In this document: one piece after another, positions 35,044-46,720 of the stretch | How positions within the stretch are numbered: position 1 is the stretch's first letter | Layout: the number at the start of each line of letters is the position of its first letter | From: Heterohyrax brucei | Lineage: Eukaryota; Chordata; Mammalia; Hyracoidea; Procaviidae | Assembly (NCBI GenBank): GCA_028571685.1 | Contig: CM053143.1 | Span: 195,741,829 to 195,805,828 of the forward strand | Direction: 5' to 3' | Length of the DNA: 64,000 bases | Translations under genes and position numbers: made by a program | The notes under the pieces: model-generated | Told to the model about the DNA's origin: nothing | Seen by the model: the letters and a program-made list of their open reading frames with translations, nothing else | The model's database searches: none

Positions 35044-37611
35044 AAGAAATCTTGCTTCTCATTTCACCCATCTCAAAGATTGGCTGTTTGTGGCAGGCAG
35101 CACAGACTCTGTTTAGGTTTGTGGTGACAGAAGAGGTACAGGCCAGCTTGGCACTCACACATGCCTCAGAACAGCCTCAGGAGGGTTGTAAGCCCTCTGA
35201 GGGAGCCCAGGAGCCCCCGGCTGGGCAGATGTTAGCTGCCGGCCGCCTGCTGAAGGTCAGCCATTCAGCCTGATCTGGAACAGCCTGCAAAGAAAGCCCT
35301 GGTGACCACCTCCAAAAATCAGCCCCTGGGACCCCATGGGGCACAGTTCCACCAGCCCCCGGGACCCCACAGAGCACAACTTACCCAGACACACATGCGT
35401 CACTGGCAGTCCCAGCTGACTCCATGACACCTGATGGGATGGGGCACAGCTAAAGCCCCCCCAGGCAGATGGTCACCATGGGCTGAGTGAGCCTGAAGTC
35501 CAGTCCTGTCCCCAGGTGCTTGATGCTGTGGGCTGTGGTAGCCCCAGAGGAGGTCATGGGTCATGGAGCAAACAGGCATGGGGACACGGCTCACCCGTGT
35601 GGCAGAGCACACAGCTGTCCGCCAGGCTGCTCCCACCCAGCCTCCACCTCTCACAGAAGCCGAAGCCCCTGGACTGGCCCTCAAGGCCACCACTCCACTC
35701 CCCTTGTCTCCCAGATGGAGACCCAGATGTCAGGCCTGGAAAACTGGTTCCAGAAAATGCTCCCGATCCCCTCCGCACCTGCCCCCGCCTCAGTCCCCGG
35801 CGAGTTTTCTTACCCAAGCTTCCATTCTCAAGGAGGGGATTATCACCCAGAGTCTCGGGGTACAAGGGGAAAACTGCCCACAAAGCAAGGCCAGTGACCT
35901 GCCCTGCGTACAAAGCAGAGGGCGGCCTTCTGGAGCATTCCTGATTTCCCCGGCCAAGAGGACTGTCCGGCTTGCACAAGGCCACTTGCTCAGTCCTTCA
36001 CCCTGCTCACACGTGGGGACCAGTGTGTCCCACACAGCGACAACTGCTCCTGTTACTCTACCTGTGTCACTCACTTCATCCCGACAGTGACAAGGATCTA
36101 AGTCCCATGTTCAGGCACACAGCAGGTCAGTCCCTCCTAATCACAGGGACAAAGACGCCATGCCCTTGCCCCTGTCCTCAAAGTCCTCTCATCTGTGCAG
36201 GAGCTCTCAAGTAAACAGAAGTCAGCAGGAAGCTGAGTCACTCCGGAGAGCCGTGACACGTGGGCCAAACCACGAAGAACCCCAAGATCTCGGGAGGCAG
36301 AGAGGAAACGGGAAAACACTCTGGTACGCAGCACAGCCTAGCACGCACAGCCATGCTCTGGGATGCAAGCATCCCCCGGGGGCCTGGCAGGGGCAGAGCC
36401 GAGGTGCTGTGTGTCACATCCAGGAAGGGGACCCAAAGACAAAACCAGGTGTGCTGAGTCATCTCCCAGCAGCCCCCGGGGCGCCAGGGCAGGACTCTGC
36501 TCCCCAAGGTTTTCAACACCTAGATCGCTAGGCCTTACTTCCACGGCGCCTCTGGGGGGACCCAAGCCTCCGCCCTGGGACTGGCAGCCAGGGCACTAGG
36601 GGTTTCTTCCCCGGAAACTCCAGGGTGACCAGGCAAGGCCTCTCTGGTTGGGAGAGTGGGCGTAGGGAAGGTGGAGTCGGATTTTGGAGGTGAACCAGAG
36701 AGGCCTGGAGTGTGTCGGTGGAATAGGCAGACGTGCTCAAGAACTTAGGGGAACCCCAGTCCTGCCAGAAGAGGGGAGGCGCTGTGTTGGCGGGGAGCAT
36801 GGGTGAGGCCAGCCTGTGGGGGTGGAGAAGAAGGGGTGGGTCAGGGAGAGGCCTGGAAAGACAGGCTTTGTGACTGCATGAGGGAGGTGCTCACCTGGGC
36901 TTCAAGCCAGAGGGCAGAAGGGCCGGGCTTGGGGGGCAGAGCACTCTTCTGGAGCTGGGGGCCCTTTCAGCTGGCTCCTTCACCCCAGCCCCCCGGAGGG
37001 ATGGGCAGTGGGGCCTCCCGAATGTAAACCCATGTCTCCCCGGGGCCGCAGAGAAAGAAGCCAAGAGCCCAAAGGCCCCCCAAGGATGTAGGATAAGCTC
37101 GTCCTGGCCTGGCGCCCCACCCAGCCCCGCCTCCCAGGCCTGGGACGTCGCCACTGCGAGTCCTCAGCCCCTCCAGGGCCCCCTCCGCCAGCTGCAGGTG
37201 CGGGTGGGTTACAGCAGTGAGAAGAGCATCGTCAGGCGCCCAAGATGGACACCTCAGGACCGAGTCCGGCTGGGGCAGCTGCCGACCTCTCTGTGAAGCC
37301 TGGGGCCTCCGGGAAAACAGCCCATTCTGAGGACACAGGCAGAACTGGTTTTGTCAAACAAAGAATGGAACGCAACCAGTCCCAGTGGGGACTTCACGTG
37401 CCACCCACCCCCACGAAAGCAACGCCAGCGCTGCTCCGATCCGCATGACCCGTGACCATGTGGTCAGGGAGGGCGACACCATCCGAGCGGCCCCCACGCC
37501 AGGCCCGGCTGGGCGGCTCTGGACGGCTCACGGTCCTGCGCCTGCCTCCCAGGCAGAGTCTGGACGCTCTGTTGGGACCTGCCCACCACGGGAGATCCTG
37601 CTGGCATTGTC
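35044..37611. other. Unannotated stretch, nothing firm recognised
   Basis: About 2.6 kb, GC-rich. Overlapping open frames on both strands reach 175 codons but none has a domain or exon-like boundaries that I can support. Confidence 0.4.
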
Positions 37612-37925
37612 TCTGCAGTGTGACAGACGGACAGGCTAGGAAGAAGGTCCTGGTGACCTACTTCTGACAATTAGCCCATGACAACTGCTCATGACCCAAA
37701 ATCATTCCCAGAAGAAACACAACCAGAACGCTCCTTAGAAGGAGGTACTTCAGACACGTCGTTGGGACAGACCAGTCCTCGGGAAAGGACGCCACGGTTG
37801 GTAAATTGGAAGGTCAGCAAAAACGAGAGAGACCTGCACGAGAGGGACTGACGTCGCGGCCACAAGGATTGACGCGAATGTCCCAGCGCTGATGAGGCCA
37901 GCACAGGACCAGGCCACATGTGTCC
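37612..37925 (+). mobile_element. tRNA-SINE middle fragment joined to RTE 3' region
   Basis: 37,612-37,705 (ggctaggaagaaggtcctgg, acctacttctgacaattagc) matches the middle of the longer tRNA-derived SINE at 42,251. From about 37,715 the sequence is sense RTE (aaccagaacgctccttagaa, agaccagtcctcgggaaagg, gacgccacggttggtaaatt). Confidence 0.6.
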
Positions 37926-37974
37926 TCCTGCACCGGGGGGCTGTGAGTGGGGCAACCTGAAGGCACCAGCGTTG

Positions 37975-38038
37975 ACTATTTGTGACCTACTCACCTCTGT
38001 GGGCCTCAGTTTCCTCATCTGCACAATGGGCTGAGTGT
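37975..38038 (+). repeat. MIR fragment
   Basis: Sense MIR core: tgggcctcagtttcctcatc followed by tgcacaatggg. Confidence 0.6.
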
Positions 38039-38679
38039 GTGCCCCCTGCCCCCGGGATGAACAGGAGGCAGCAGGGCAGGCCAGGGTGAGCAGGACGGAG
38101 GAGCGACCACCAGCGGGCTTGGCACTTTGCCGTGACTCCCTCCCTTTCGCTCTCTCCCCGTTGTCTGTCTGGGGGTCAGGGGTTCTTCTGAGGCCGCACG
38201 GCCTAGAAGCGGAGGAGGCGCGCTAGGATCTTGGGGCTGCCGCGACCATGTCCACACGCGGGGCTTTGCAGGAAAAGAAGAGACGTGCTCGCTGTCAGCG
38301 GGGGAGGCCTGCGGCCTGCTGGGAAGGCCGGCCCTGGCTGTGGCCACTGCTCCAGGAGACGCTCCTCCTCCCTCAGCCACTGGCGTCCAGGGCCCCCTGG
38401 TGCCATCCTCCTCGTTGGTCTGTCCTCCCTCAGCAGGACACACACCAGCTTGGTTTGGGACCCCGTAGCTCATGTGACCTCGCCACACCTGCAAAAAGGT
38501 GACTTCTAAACAAGTCCACAGTCACCATTTCAGAGGCAGGACGTCAACAGGTCTTTTGGGGAGACAGTTCAAGCCCCAGAAGCAGGTAAACTCACAGCAC
38601 ATGGAACACACGGCTATGCTACCCAGAGAGACCCTGTAACACGAGGGAGCGGGTCTCCCGGAGCCGGCGAGGCCGGCCC
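38039..38679. other. Unannotated stretch, nothing recognised
   Basis: No feature recognised. Confidence 0.4.
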
Positions 38680-38900
38680 GCCCCCTCCCTCCCTGTCTGC
38701 CTCCCTCCCTCCCTCTCACTCTCTCACGCTCACTCTCTCACGCTCTCACTCACTCCTCCCCTCACTCACTCACTCGTAGACTCACTTGCTGCTGTAACCC
38801 ATCACTCATTGGCCAACTGATGCACAAGTCCGTCACCGAGTCACTCGCTCATTCATTCCTTCGTCTGCCCTCCTGTCCATGCCCTCCCTCCCTCGGTGGT
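38680..38900 (+). repeat. Pyrimidine-rich (CCCT)n/(TCAC)n low-complexity block
   Basis: ccctccctccctgtctgcct, then tcactctctcacgctcac and cactcactcactcg words. Confidence 0.8.
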
Positions 38901-40179
38901 CAGGGAATGTCTCCGGAGCGCCAGGTGTAACGGGGCCAGGCTTGACATAAATACTGAAGAGCAAGTAACTCAGCCGAGGGCAAGGTGTGCAAAGGAGAAG
39001 GGGAAAGCGCGTGCCATCAGTAAGGAGCGGAGCACGAAGGACAACCACACGGGCTGTGGACAAGGGACGGTCACACACTGTGTGTCACCAGAACCAACTG
39101 GGCCTAGAGCACACGGGGCTCGGCGCGACCGCAGACCTCAGCCCAGCCACTCTGCGTGTGCGACGCGTCTGTCAGATTGCTTGCCTGCTGACCTCCGGGG
39201 TCGTGGGGTTGGTTGGAGCTCTCAGACACCATCTGCCACTGCCGGGGACCCGATCCACTGTGCTGCTGGCCACTCCACTGAGAACACAGCCTAGGACCTC
39301 GTGAGCTCTCTGACCCCTGGGACATTCCCTCCACAATCCAGACACTGCTCCCTGCCATCCGGACCCGGCTGTGGATGTCACCTTGAATAAAGACTTGGGT
39401 AACAATGATTGTCGTACATAGATCCTCCCTTAATCAGTTAACCTTAACAGCTCCAGCAGCTGAGTCCTGTTGGTATTTCACGGACTCCCAGAGAGCTCAA
39501 GGTACAGATAAATTGGTAGTTACGGTGAAGTGGACTGACTTGTCACATAGCCAGCGGCCCCAGGGGGACCCACTGGACAAAGCCTGTGTGCTTTGTGAAC
39601 CCAGAATAAAGGTCTGCACCTTGTGAGCACAGAACCTAACTTCTGGTCCAAATTATAATCGGTTCTTGCTGAGAACACCAGGTCGTGTCCGGCTGCTGGG
39701 GCTCAGGCCAGGCAGAGCCGAGTCTGCTGGGAACCTGGGCTGCCGTGGGGATGCAGGCAGGAAGGCTGCTTTGCAGAGACTCTATGGCTTGCTGAGCGTC
39801 TGAAGGGAGGCCGGAGGTCTCAGAGCATGCAGCTGGTCGGGGGGTGTCGGGCGTGGGCGCACAGGGTGAGTGGACGCTTTCCTGGAGTGTGGCCACTGGT
39901 GGGGAATCCTGAGTGTCCCAGGAAAGGTGAGGGCTGGGCTGACCAGACCAGTCTCCTGGTGCCCCTGCTGCCCGGTGGGGTGCCCACATGATGCCAGGGA
40001 GCCCAGCATCACCAGGCAGACCCTATGAGTCAGAGCTGGTATTCCTTTGGTCCCACCTGGTGCCAATGGCCTGCCCACATCTGCCCACATTGCCCAGGCC
40101 CTCTCTCGGCAGGAGCCAGTGGCCCACAAGGGCACACTGGGGGCCACAGCCTCTGGTCTGTTTGAGGGTAAGCTGAGAC
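38901..40179. other. Unannotated stretch, nothing firm recognised
   Basis: AATAAA-containing segments near 39,384 (ccttgaataaagacttgggt) and 39,605 could be poly(A) signals of old LTRs, but no LTR family was recognised. Confidence 0.35.
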
Positions 40180-40303
40180 CCATGGCGGTGGAGTCCATCT
40201 GGAACAGGACCGCCCACAGGGTCCCCACGGAACCGCAGGGTCCGGACTGTTGACCTTCGGGTTAGCAGGTGTGCTCTTAACCAGCGTGCCACCGGGGCTC
40301 TGT
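40180..40303 (-). repeat. AfroSINE copy, partial
   Basis: Antisense: ggcggtggagtccatctgga, gttgaccttcgggttagcag, and the reversed head gtgccaccggggctctg. Confidence 0.75.
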
Positions 40304-40564
40304 CAGGGCCGCCAGGTCGGCTCCGGCACAAAGCAGCCCTGTGGACAAGGGGACAGAGCGGGTCCAGTCCCGCGCCCCCTGCTCAGTCGTCACACCTAGC
40401 CAGTGCCGCAGCCACCGTCACTCGGTCTCACCGGGGCCTTCGCTGACCCCCACGTCACCCAGCTGACGGCCTCCTCCAGGGACTGGTCCGGCAAGACAGG
40501 ATGCCCAGAGGGCCCGGGCCACTGCCTCGCCGTCCTCCCTGCCATGGAGCCCTCCGCCTGGACC

Positions 40565-40830
40565 TGCTCGATCTTCTGGCCGTTCAGGGGTTAGTCAACG
40601 TTCCTCTCCAACACCCCAACTCAAAGCATTGCCCCTCCAGTCTTGCTAATGCACTTTCCAGCTTTCACACATTACCGGGCAACTGCAGACCTCACGGCTC
40701 GGGTCATGCGCACCTCAGTCCTTAAAGCGACCTCTTTGCTTTTTGATACATTAAAGCGATCGTGGTTGGCAGAGTCCCCAGTGCGAGACTTTGATTTCCT
40801 GACCTCTGCTTCCATGGGCACCGAGACGCA
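40565..40830 (-). mobile_element. RTE LINE fragment, diverged
   Basis: Antisense RTE 3' coding region in the same order as at 51,430-51,670: ctccaacaccccaactcaaa, ctttccagctttcacacatt, cgggtcatgcgcacctcagt, ttgatttcctgacctctgct, tccatgggcaccg. Frame-disrupted. Confidence 0.65.
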
Positions 40831-41319
40831 GCCGGGAGGCACCGCCTCACTGTGCCAGCCCAGAGAAGGGGTGATGATATTTAAGGGAGCGAGGCCAGCA
40901 CCGGCCAGTATGTCCTAGCTGCCCAGCGAGGGGAGGGCAGGCACTGTCAGGAGAGTCCCAGGAGAAGGGTCCTACATGCCTCTGTGAGAGCCACAGAAAG
41001 AGGCTCGTCAGCAGAAGCAGGACATGGGATACTGCTGCCTGGTCCACAGGAGCCCAGTGTGAACCAGAGGTCGTGAGGGTAAGTGTCCCCAGGAAACCGC
41101 AGGAAGACACGGAGTACAAAGTCAAAGGCAGCTGCCTGTGCCCAAACCCCGCCCCAACAGTCACTAGCTCTGCTGCTGCCTCAGATCAGGCCGTCCAGGC
41201 TCCCTCCCATCAACAGAACGGGCCCAGTGACAATGCCTGCCCGCCGGGCCTGCAGGGAGAATGGGGGACGAGACACCTGAGGGTCCCTGGGTCCACAGCA
41301 AGAGCAGATAAAGGCACAA
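40831..41319. other. Unannotated stretch, nothing recognised
   Basis: No feature recognised. Confidence 0.4.
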
Positions 41320-41491
41320 CTGGTGGCCCCCGGGGCTGCAGAGAGACCAACAGAAGACACGCCTGGTGGCCCTCGGGGCTGTGGAGAGACCAAAGGAAGA
41401 CACATCCGGTGGCCCCTGGGGCTGCGGAGAGACTTGGTAAAGAACTACCTGGAGGTCCCCAGGGGCTGCAGGGAGACCGGGTGAAGGCTCA
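41320..41491 (+). repeat. 43-bp tandem repeat, four copies
   Basis: Units start at 41,320, 41,363, 41,406 and 41,449, exactly 43 bp apart, each beginning c(t/c)ggtggcccc with ggggctg and gagagac inside. Confidence 0.9.
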
Positions 41492-42250
41492 CCTACCAGT
41501 GTCCCTGCAGCCCCCGGACAGCAGACCTCTGCGAGCACCTGTGAGAGGGGTGGTGGGCTGGTGGGTGCGGTGCCAGGTGGGGCCACTGGTGGCTTGCGCA
41601 GAGGGAAGCAGATGTCCATCATGAGCAGGGGGCCTTGGAACCCTGTCTGCATGGCCTTCCTCAGCCCACACCCTCAGGCTCAGGTGACTTGTGGGGGGCC
41701 ACCAGCCACCTGCCTTCTGCAGGGGCTGAGGTCCAGGCCAGTGTCCAGGCCCAGGCTGGCCTTCTCCGTGCCCCTGTGATGCACAGATAGGACACTGCCT
41801 ATGTCTTAGCCCACTCATGTCGGGGAACTCACGGGGCACATCCAGTACACAGAGACCAGGGCATGGCCTTCCTGGACAGGCCGCCAAGCTGCATGAATGC
41901 CCAGTCTGCAAGGTTGGCACCTTTCCCACTTGGGAAACTGAGGCCCAGGAGGGCCTGCACCACTGGTGGGAGGGGCTCAGTAAAGCCATCCCACCACTTT
42001 CCCCACCCACTGGAGAGCACTACAGAAGGACTCCCCACTCATCAGACCCATGGGGCTCGCCTGCCTAGGGTTATGGTCACCCTCACAAGTGTCCCCAAGA
42101 AGGGTGCCAGGTCACAGAGGCAGAGAGCGCCTGGGGTGTGAGCTGTCACTCAGAGGTCAGGACAAGCTCTTTGCCACCACCTCCTGCTGACCGTGTGATG
42201 ACGAGGTCTGTCCAGGGAGGGCTCAGGTGGAACGACAGTCTGGGAAGACC
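41492..42250. other. Unannotated stretch with a short MIR-like core
   Basis: 41,915-41,955 (cacttgggaaactgaggccc) is a likely antisense MIR core. Nothing else was recognised. Confidence 0.4.
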
Positions 42251-42564
42251 CTGGCAGGGGCAGGGTAGCTCAGTGGTAGGATTATTGCCCTCCACAAGGG
42301 ACAATGGGTTCAACTTCCGGCAGGGCACCCCATCTGTACATGGAGGCCTGTGTGTCACTGGGATGCCAAACAGGTTCCAGTCCAGCTCAGCCAGAAGGAG
42401 ATAAGGAAGAACGCCCTGGCGATCTCCTTCCCCAAATCCGCCAACTGATTAGCTCAGTGGTCTGGTCCACAGCCCACCGGGGAGCAACACAGGACCGGCA
42501 GGGCTTTGCTGTGTCCTGCACGGGGCTCCCATGTGTTGGGGTGACTCAGCAGCAGCTAACAGAC
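42251..42564 (+). repeat. tRNA-derived SINE with RTE-like tail, long form
   Basis: The head retains an A-box-like tagctcagtggt (42,266-42,277) and a B-box-like ggttcaacttcc (42,307-42,318), as in tRNA-type pol III promoters. It continues through a body (ggaggcctgtgtgtcactgg, acgccctggcgatctccttc), an RTE-like section and the tail gactcagcagcagctaacag. Appears nearly full length (about 314 bp). Confidence 0.75.
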
Positions 42565-42597
42565 GTCCCTGCGTGTGCTCAGCAATATGGCTCCCCA

Positions 42598-42670
42598 TCA
42601 TTCCCCTTTCACAGATGAGGACACAGAGGCTTACCGAGGATCACAGCCAGGGCCTGGAGTGAGGCAACCC
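42598..42670 (-). repeat. MIR fragment
   Basis: Antisense MIR: ccctttcacagatgaggaca, cagaggcttaccgaggatca. Confidence 0.6.
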
Positions 42671-42844
42671 CCCCCGACCTCTACTCTTTCCCTCAGTGGC
42701 CTTCCGCCCACACGTGCCTGTGCTCTGGACAGACCGGTGTCTGTGACACTCCCCGACAGACCACTGAGGCACCTGGGCCTCCAAAGGGCCCTGTGCACAG
42801 CTGAGCGAACATCTGTGCGCCGCACCCTAAGGACACAGGAGGTG

Positions 42845-42904
42845 CTCGTAGGGATGGAACTGAGTCCCCCAGAATGAAGCCCTGAGATCCTAGCCTCTGT
42901 GCCT
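42845..42904 (+). mobile_element. MLT1-like LTR 5' fragment
   Basis: gatggaactgagtcccccag, aatgaagccctgagatccta. Short; family by resemblance. Confidence 0.4.
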
Positions 42905-43022
42905 GTGGTGAGGAGCCCCGGTGGCCTGGCGGTTAGTACTGGGGCTACTAACAGGAAGGTCAGTAGTTTGAACCTATCAGCTGCCCCGTGGGAGGAGGTC
43001 GTGGGACTCTGCTTCTGTACAG
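42905..43022 (+). repeat. AfroSINE, 3'-truncated at L1
   Basis: Head gaggagccccggtggcctgg, then ctaacaggaaggtcagtagt and gtgggactctgcttctgtac. The body stops where L1 sequence begins. Confidence 0.75.
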
Positions 43023-45606
43023 ATCACAGGCTTATGGTACTGGTAAAAAACAGATCTACAGAGCAATGGAACAGAACTGAGACCCCAGAAATATCACCAT
43101 CCTCCTAAGAAAAGAGGACATTCAACAAAGGCCCAAAGGTTGTAAACTGGCTAAAAACAGTCTCTTTGACAAATGGTGTTGGCAACATTGGACATCCATC
43201 TGTAAAAAACTGAAACAAGACCCATATATCACAACTTACACACAAACTAACTCAAAATGGATCAAAGATCTAAATATCAAACTTAAAACAATAAAGATCA
43301 TGCAAGAAAAAACAGGATCAACCATGGAAGTTCTAACACACAGCTTAGACAGACTACAAAATCTGACCAGCAATGCACAAACAGCAGAAAAGAAAATAGA
43401 TAAATCGGAACTACTAAGAATCAAACATTTCACTCATCCAATGACCTTATCAAGAGAGTTAAAAGACTACCTACAGAATGGGAAAAAATATTTGGCACCT
43501 ATGTATCAGACTGACATCTGACCTCCATATGTACAAGGTTCTGCAAAATACCCACGAGAAAAAGGTAAATAACCCAATGAAGCGATGGACAAAGGAGAGG
43601 GACAGACACTTCACCAAAGAGGACATCTCAGAAGCCAAAAGACACGAGGAAATGCTCCCAATCATTAGCTATCAGAGAAACGCAAATCAAAAATACAATG
43701 AGATACCATCTGTCATGGATTATATTATTCACCCAAAAACGTATGTATTGATTTGACTTGGCTATCAGTCCCAATCTGGTGCCATTCCTCCCACGGGTTG
43801 TGAGTCCTGTGTTAGTGAGGCGGGATCAGGTCACCAGCTGTGGGACATGGGGGAGAGAAGTGAGCAGAGAGAGCTGGGAACCTCACACCGTCAAGAAAGC
43901 ACCGTGAGAAGAGCACATCCTTCAGACCTGAGGTTCCTGCACCAAGGTGCTCCCTGAACAAAGATTGATGCAACACATGGACTTCCTCCATAACCGACAA
44001 GGGGGAAAGCCTTCCCCTGGAGTGGACACCCTGAACGCAGACTTCCAGCCTACTGGACTGTGTCAGAATAAACTTTCCCTTCTTAAAGCCATCCATTGGT
44101 GGTATCTCTCTTAGAGCAGCACTAGCTCACTAAAATACCATCGCACCCCAACAAGGTTGGCCGTGATCCAAAAAACACAAAACAACAAATGCTGGAGAGG
44201 CTGTGGAGAGACTGGAACTCTCCTACACTGCTGGTGGGAATACAAGAAGGTACAGCCTCTTTGGAAAGCAATTTGGTTCTTTCTTAAAAAGCTAGAAACA
44301 GAAATACCATAGGATTCAGCAATCTCACTGCTCAGAATACATCCTACAGAAATCAAAGAGGTCACATGAACAGATGCGTGAACATAAATGTTTATTGCAG
44401 CAGTGTCCATAATAGCAAAAGATGGAGTGAACCGGGGTGCCCATCCACAGATGAATGGATAAACAAACAATGGTACAGATACTCGATGGAACACCACACA
44501 ATGGTAAAGAACAATGACGATCTTCGGGAGTATCTCATAACCTGGTTTCAACAGAAAGACATGCTGCTGAGTGAAACCAGTCAGCTGCAAAAGGGTAAGG
44601 ATTGTACGAGACTCCTACTATAAGGACTTAAAAATGAACTTAGGCACAGAAGAAAAGACTCTGATGGCTATGGGGTGGGGAGGGAGGGGGAGGGACATTC
44701 AGAGATTGGTCAGCAGGAATTTGGCCAGGTGAAGGCAGTGACGGCACGCAGCAGAAGGCAGGTCACCACAACTGGACTGCACCATAATCTAAAAAGCCAA
44801 GCCAAGTGCCATCGAGTCGGATCCGAAAAGGTTTGCTAAATTCAACCTAACATTTCAAAGGACAGAGGAACAGAGACAGGGGTCTCGGGACCAGGTTTTC
44901 AGGGGACATCGAGATCAACTGGCATAACCAATCTTTTTCCAAGAAAGTCTTCTGCACCCCATATTGGTGAGTGCCGTCTGTGGTCTTGCAAGCCAGCAAG
45001 GTGCCATCTGAGAGACCTCATTTAGTCCCAACACACCTGGAACAGGTGATGACTGAGAACATCAAAGACAAGAGGAAAAATGAGCCCAGGAGACAGACGG
45101 ACCCACGTGATCGGGAGACGACCTCAGCAGGAGACCAGAAGAGCCAGATGGTGCCCAGCCACCGCCAAAGACAGCCTTGATGGGGGACACAATGTTGAGT
45201 CCCTGAGGTGACACACGAAAAAGTGGTGTGCAGATCAACAACTCTACCGAAAGACCAGAGCTCAGGGTCTAGCAACTTGGAGGGTCCCCTGGGAAAATGG
45301 CCCCTCAACTTGCTGCTGGCCCTGACCTGAAACCAGGCCTGAGGTCAACACTTCAGACTAAGAATGGACTGAGCTCAGGGACTTTATAGTTTTATCCATT
45401 TACAGGAGGCTGTCCTACTGGCTTCCTTCTAGAAGGCAGAGGAGAGGGCAGAGAGGAGGAGACAGGCGGTCACTGGGAGGGCAGGGAAAGTAAGGAGCCA
45501 AAAGGGGTGCGCTGTCACGGGGTGGGGAAGAGCAGGTGGAGTTGTGCAGGCGTGCAAAACTGACTAGGGTTGTATACTTTCACTTAATCGTAATTTAAAA
45601 AAAAGA
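43023..45606 (+). mobile_element. LINE-1 3' part: ORF2 C-terminal region and 3' UTR, interrupted
   Basis: From 43,025 the sequence follows L1 ORF2 (gtactggtaaaaaacagatc, aatggaacagaactgagacc). An LTR interrupts it at 43,711-44,137. It resumes with the ORF2 C-terminus (open to about 44,623, including CPSTDEWINKQWYRY) and a 3' UTR ending in an A-rich tail at about 45,600. The reverse-transcriptase core lies upstream of the truncation and is missing. Confidence 0.9.
43711..44137 (+). mobile_element. Solo MaLR-like LTR nested in L1, exact 5-bp target duplication
   Basis: Begins tgtcatggattatattattc and ends tcactaaaata. ccatc is present on both sides (43,706-43,710 and 44,138-44,142), the 5-bp duplication typical of ERVL-type integration. 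The L1 reading continues cleanly across it. Contains tcagacctgaggttcctgca and an AATAAA signal near 44,068. Confidence 0.9.
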
Positions 45607-45621
45607 AAAGAAAGAAAAAGA

Positions 45622-45714
45622 CCACAGGCTCAGAAACCTTACAGAGCAGTTCTCCTCTGCCCTAGAGGGTGCCTGTGAGTCACACCCAACTCTAGGACAG
45701 TGGGTTTGGTTTTT
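45622..45714 (+). repeat. AfroSINE 3' part
   Basis: 5'-truncated: gaaaccttacagagcagttc to ctctaggacagtgggtttgg. Confidence 0.75.
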
Positions 45715-45735
45715 CAAGGTGTCTGTGGTTGCAGT

Positions 45736-45899
45736 GGAAACCCAGGTGGTGCAGTGGTTAAGTACTACGGCTGCTAACCAAAAGCCTGGCAGTTCAAATC
45801 CAGCAAGTTCTCCTTAGAAACTAGGTGGGGCAGTTCTGCTGTGTCCTGTGGGGTCACTATGAGTCGGAACTGACTTGACAGCAGTGAGGTTTTGGTGGG
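45736..45899 (+). repeat. AfroSINE copy
   Basis: Well preserved: ggaaacccaggtggtgcagt, ctgctaaccaaaagcctggc, ggtcactatgagtcggaact, then the tail. Confidence 0.9.
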
Positions 45900-45904
45900 T
45901 TTGG

Positions 45905-46055
45905 GAGGTAGCGGCCCAGTGGCTCAGAGCTCGGGCACTACCCAGAAAGTCAGCAGTGCAAGCTCGCCAGCCACCCCCAGAAGCTCCGTGGGGTGGTTCC
46001 AGCCTTGTCCTGTACGGAAGCTCGTGGTGGGAGCCAAGGAGGGGACGATGGACTT
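45905..46055 (+). repeat. AfroSINE, diverged
   Basis: ggcccagtggctcagagctc, cccagaaagtcagcagtgca, agctccgtggggtggttcca. Confidence 0.7.
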
Positions 46056-46069
46056 GAGTCTCTGGGATT

Positions 46070-46205
46070 CGTGGTTATAATGCAGCCAGCCTTTGGATGC
46101 TAACCAGAAGGTCGGCAGTTCAAAGCCACTTGGAAACCCTGCAGAGGCAGCTGTACCTGATCCTGTAGGGTCAGCAAGAATCAGAATCGCTGAATGGAAA
46201 CAAAT
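46070..46205 (+). repeat. AfroSINE, head eroded
   Basis: ggatgctaaccagaaggtcg, gcagttcaaagccacttgga, cctgtagggtcagcaagaat. Confidence 0.75.
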
Positions 46206-46720
46206 CTGGGGTAGAATCCCATTTCGGAGTGGGCTGTCTTTGCTATGTTGATGAGGCAGGATTAGTGCGGGGTGTGTCTTGAGTCAACTGTTCTGAGACG
46301 CAGCAGACTAAACAGAAGCCAGCAGCACCAGTCAGGAGCTCCGGCTGCAAACCCAAAGTCCAGCAGCTTGAATCTACCAGCTGCTCCTTGGAAACCCTGA
46401 GGCAGCTCTCTGCTGCCCTACAGGGCAGCGATCAGTTGGAACCGACTCAGTGGCATGAGCTTGTTTTTGTGGTTTAGCAAGGATGGGTGGGGGAAGAGAG
46501 ATGCCCGGTCGCACAAAGGCCACCAGGAGCAGAAACTCCAACAGAGAGGACCATCCTGCAGGGTCCACAGACAGAGACCCTTCTCCGAGAACCAGTGCCC
46601 TGAATGCGTACTTCTAGCCTCCCAGACTCTGAGAAAACAGATTTCTCTGTTGAAGCCACCCCATTTGGTGCCTCTGTTGGAGCAGCGTGAAGTGACTAGG
46701 GCAGTCGATCCTGACCCCCA
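46206..46720 (+). mobile_element. MaLR-like LTR split by an AfroSINE
   Basis: 46,206-46,330 holds the LTR middle (tgatgaggcaggattagtgc, gtgtcttgagtcaactgttc). 46,470-46,720 holds the 3' half (caacagagaggaccatcctg, gaatgcgtacttctagcctc, gtgaagtgactaggg). The AfroSINE at 46,330-46,468 sits between them. Confidence 0.7.
46330..46468 (+). repeat. AfroSINE nested in LTR
   Basis: caggagctccggctgcaaac, agcttgaatctaccagctgc, tccttggaaaccctgaggca, then cgactcagtggcatgagctt. It post-dates the LTR. Confidence 0.8.

Noticed and set aside
42263-42335. Functional tRNA gene
   Set aside because: A and B boxes are present, but the cloverleaf is not complete and the sequence continues directly into a SINE body.
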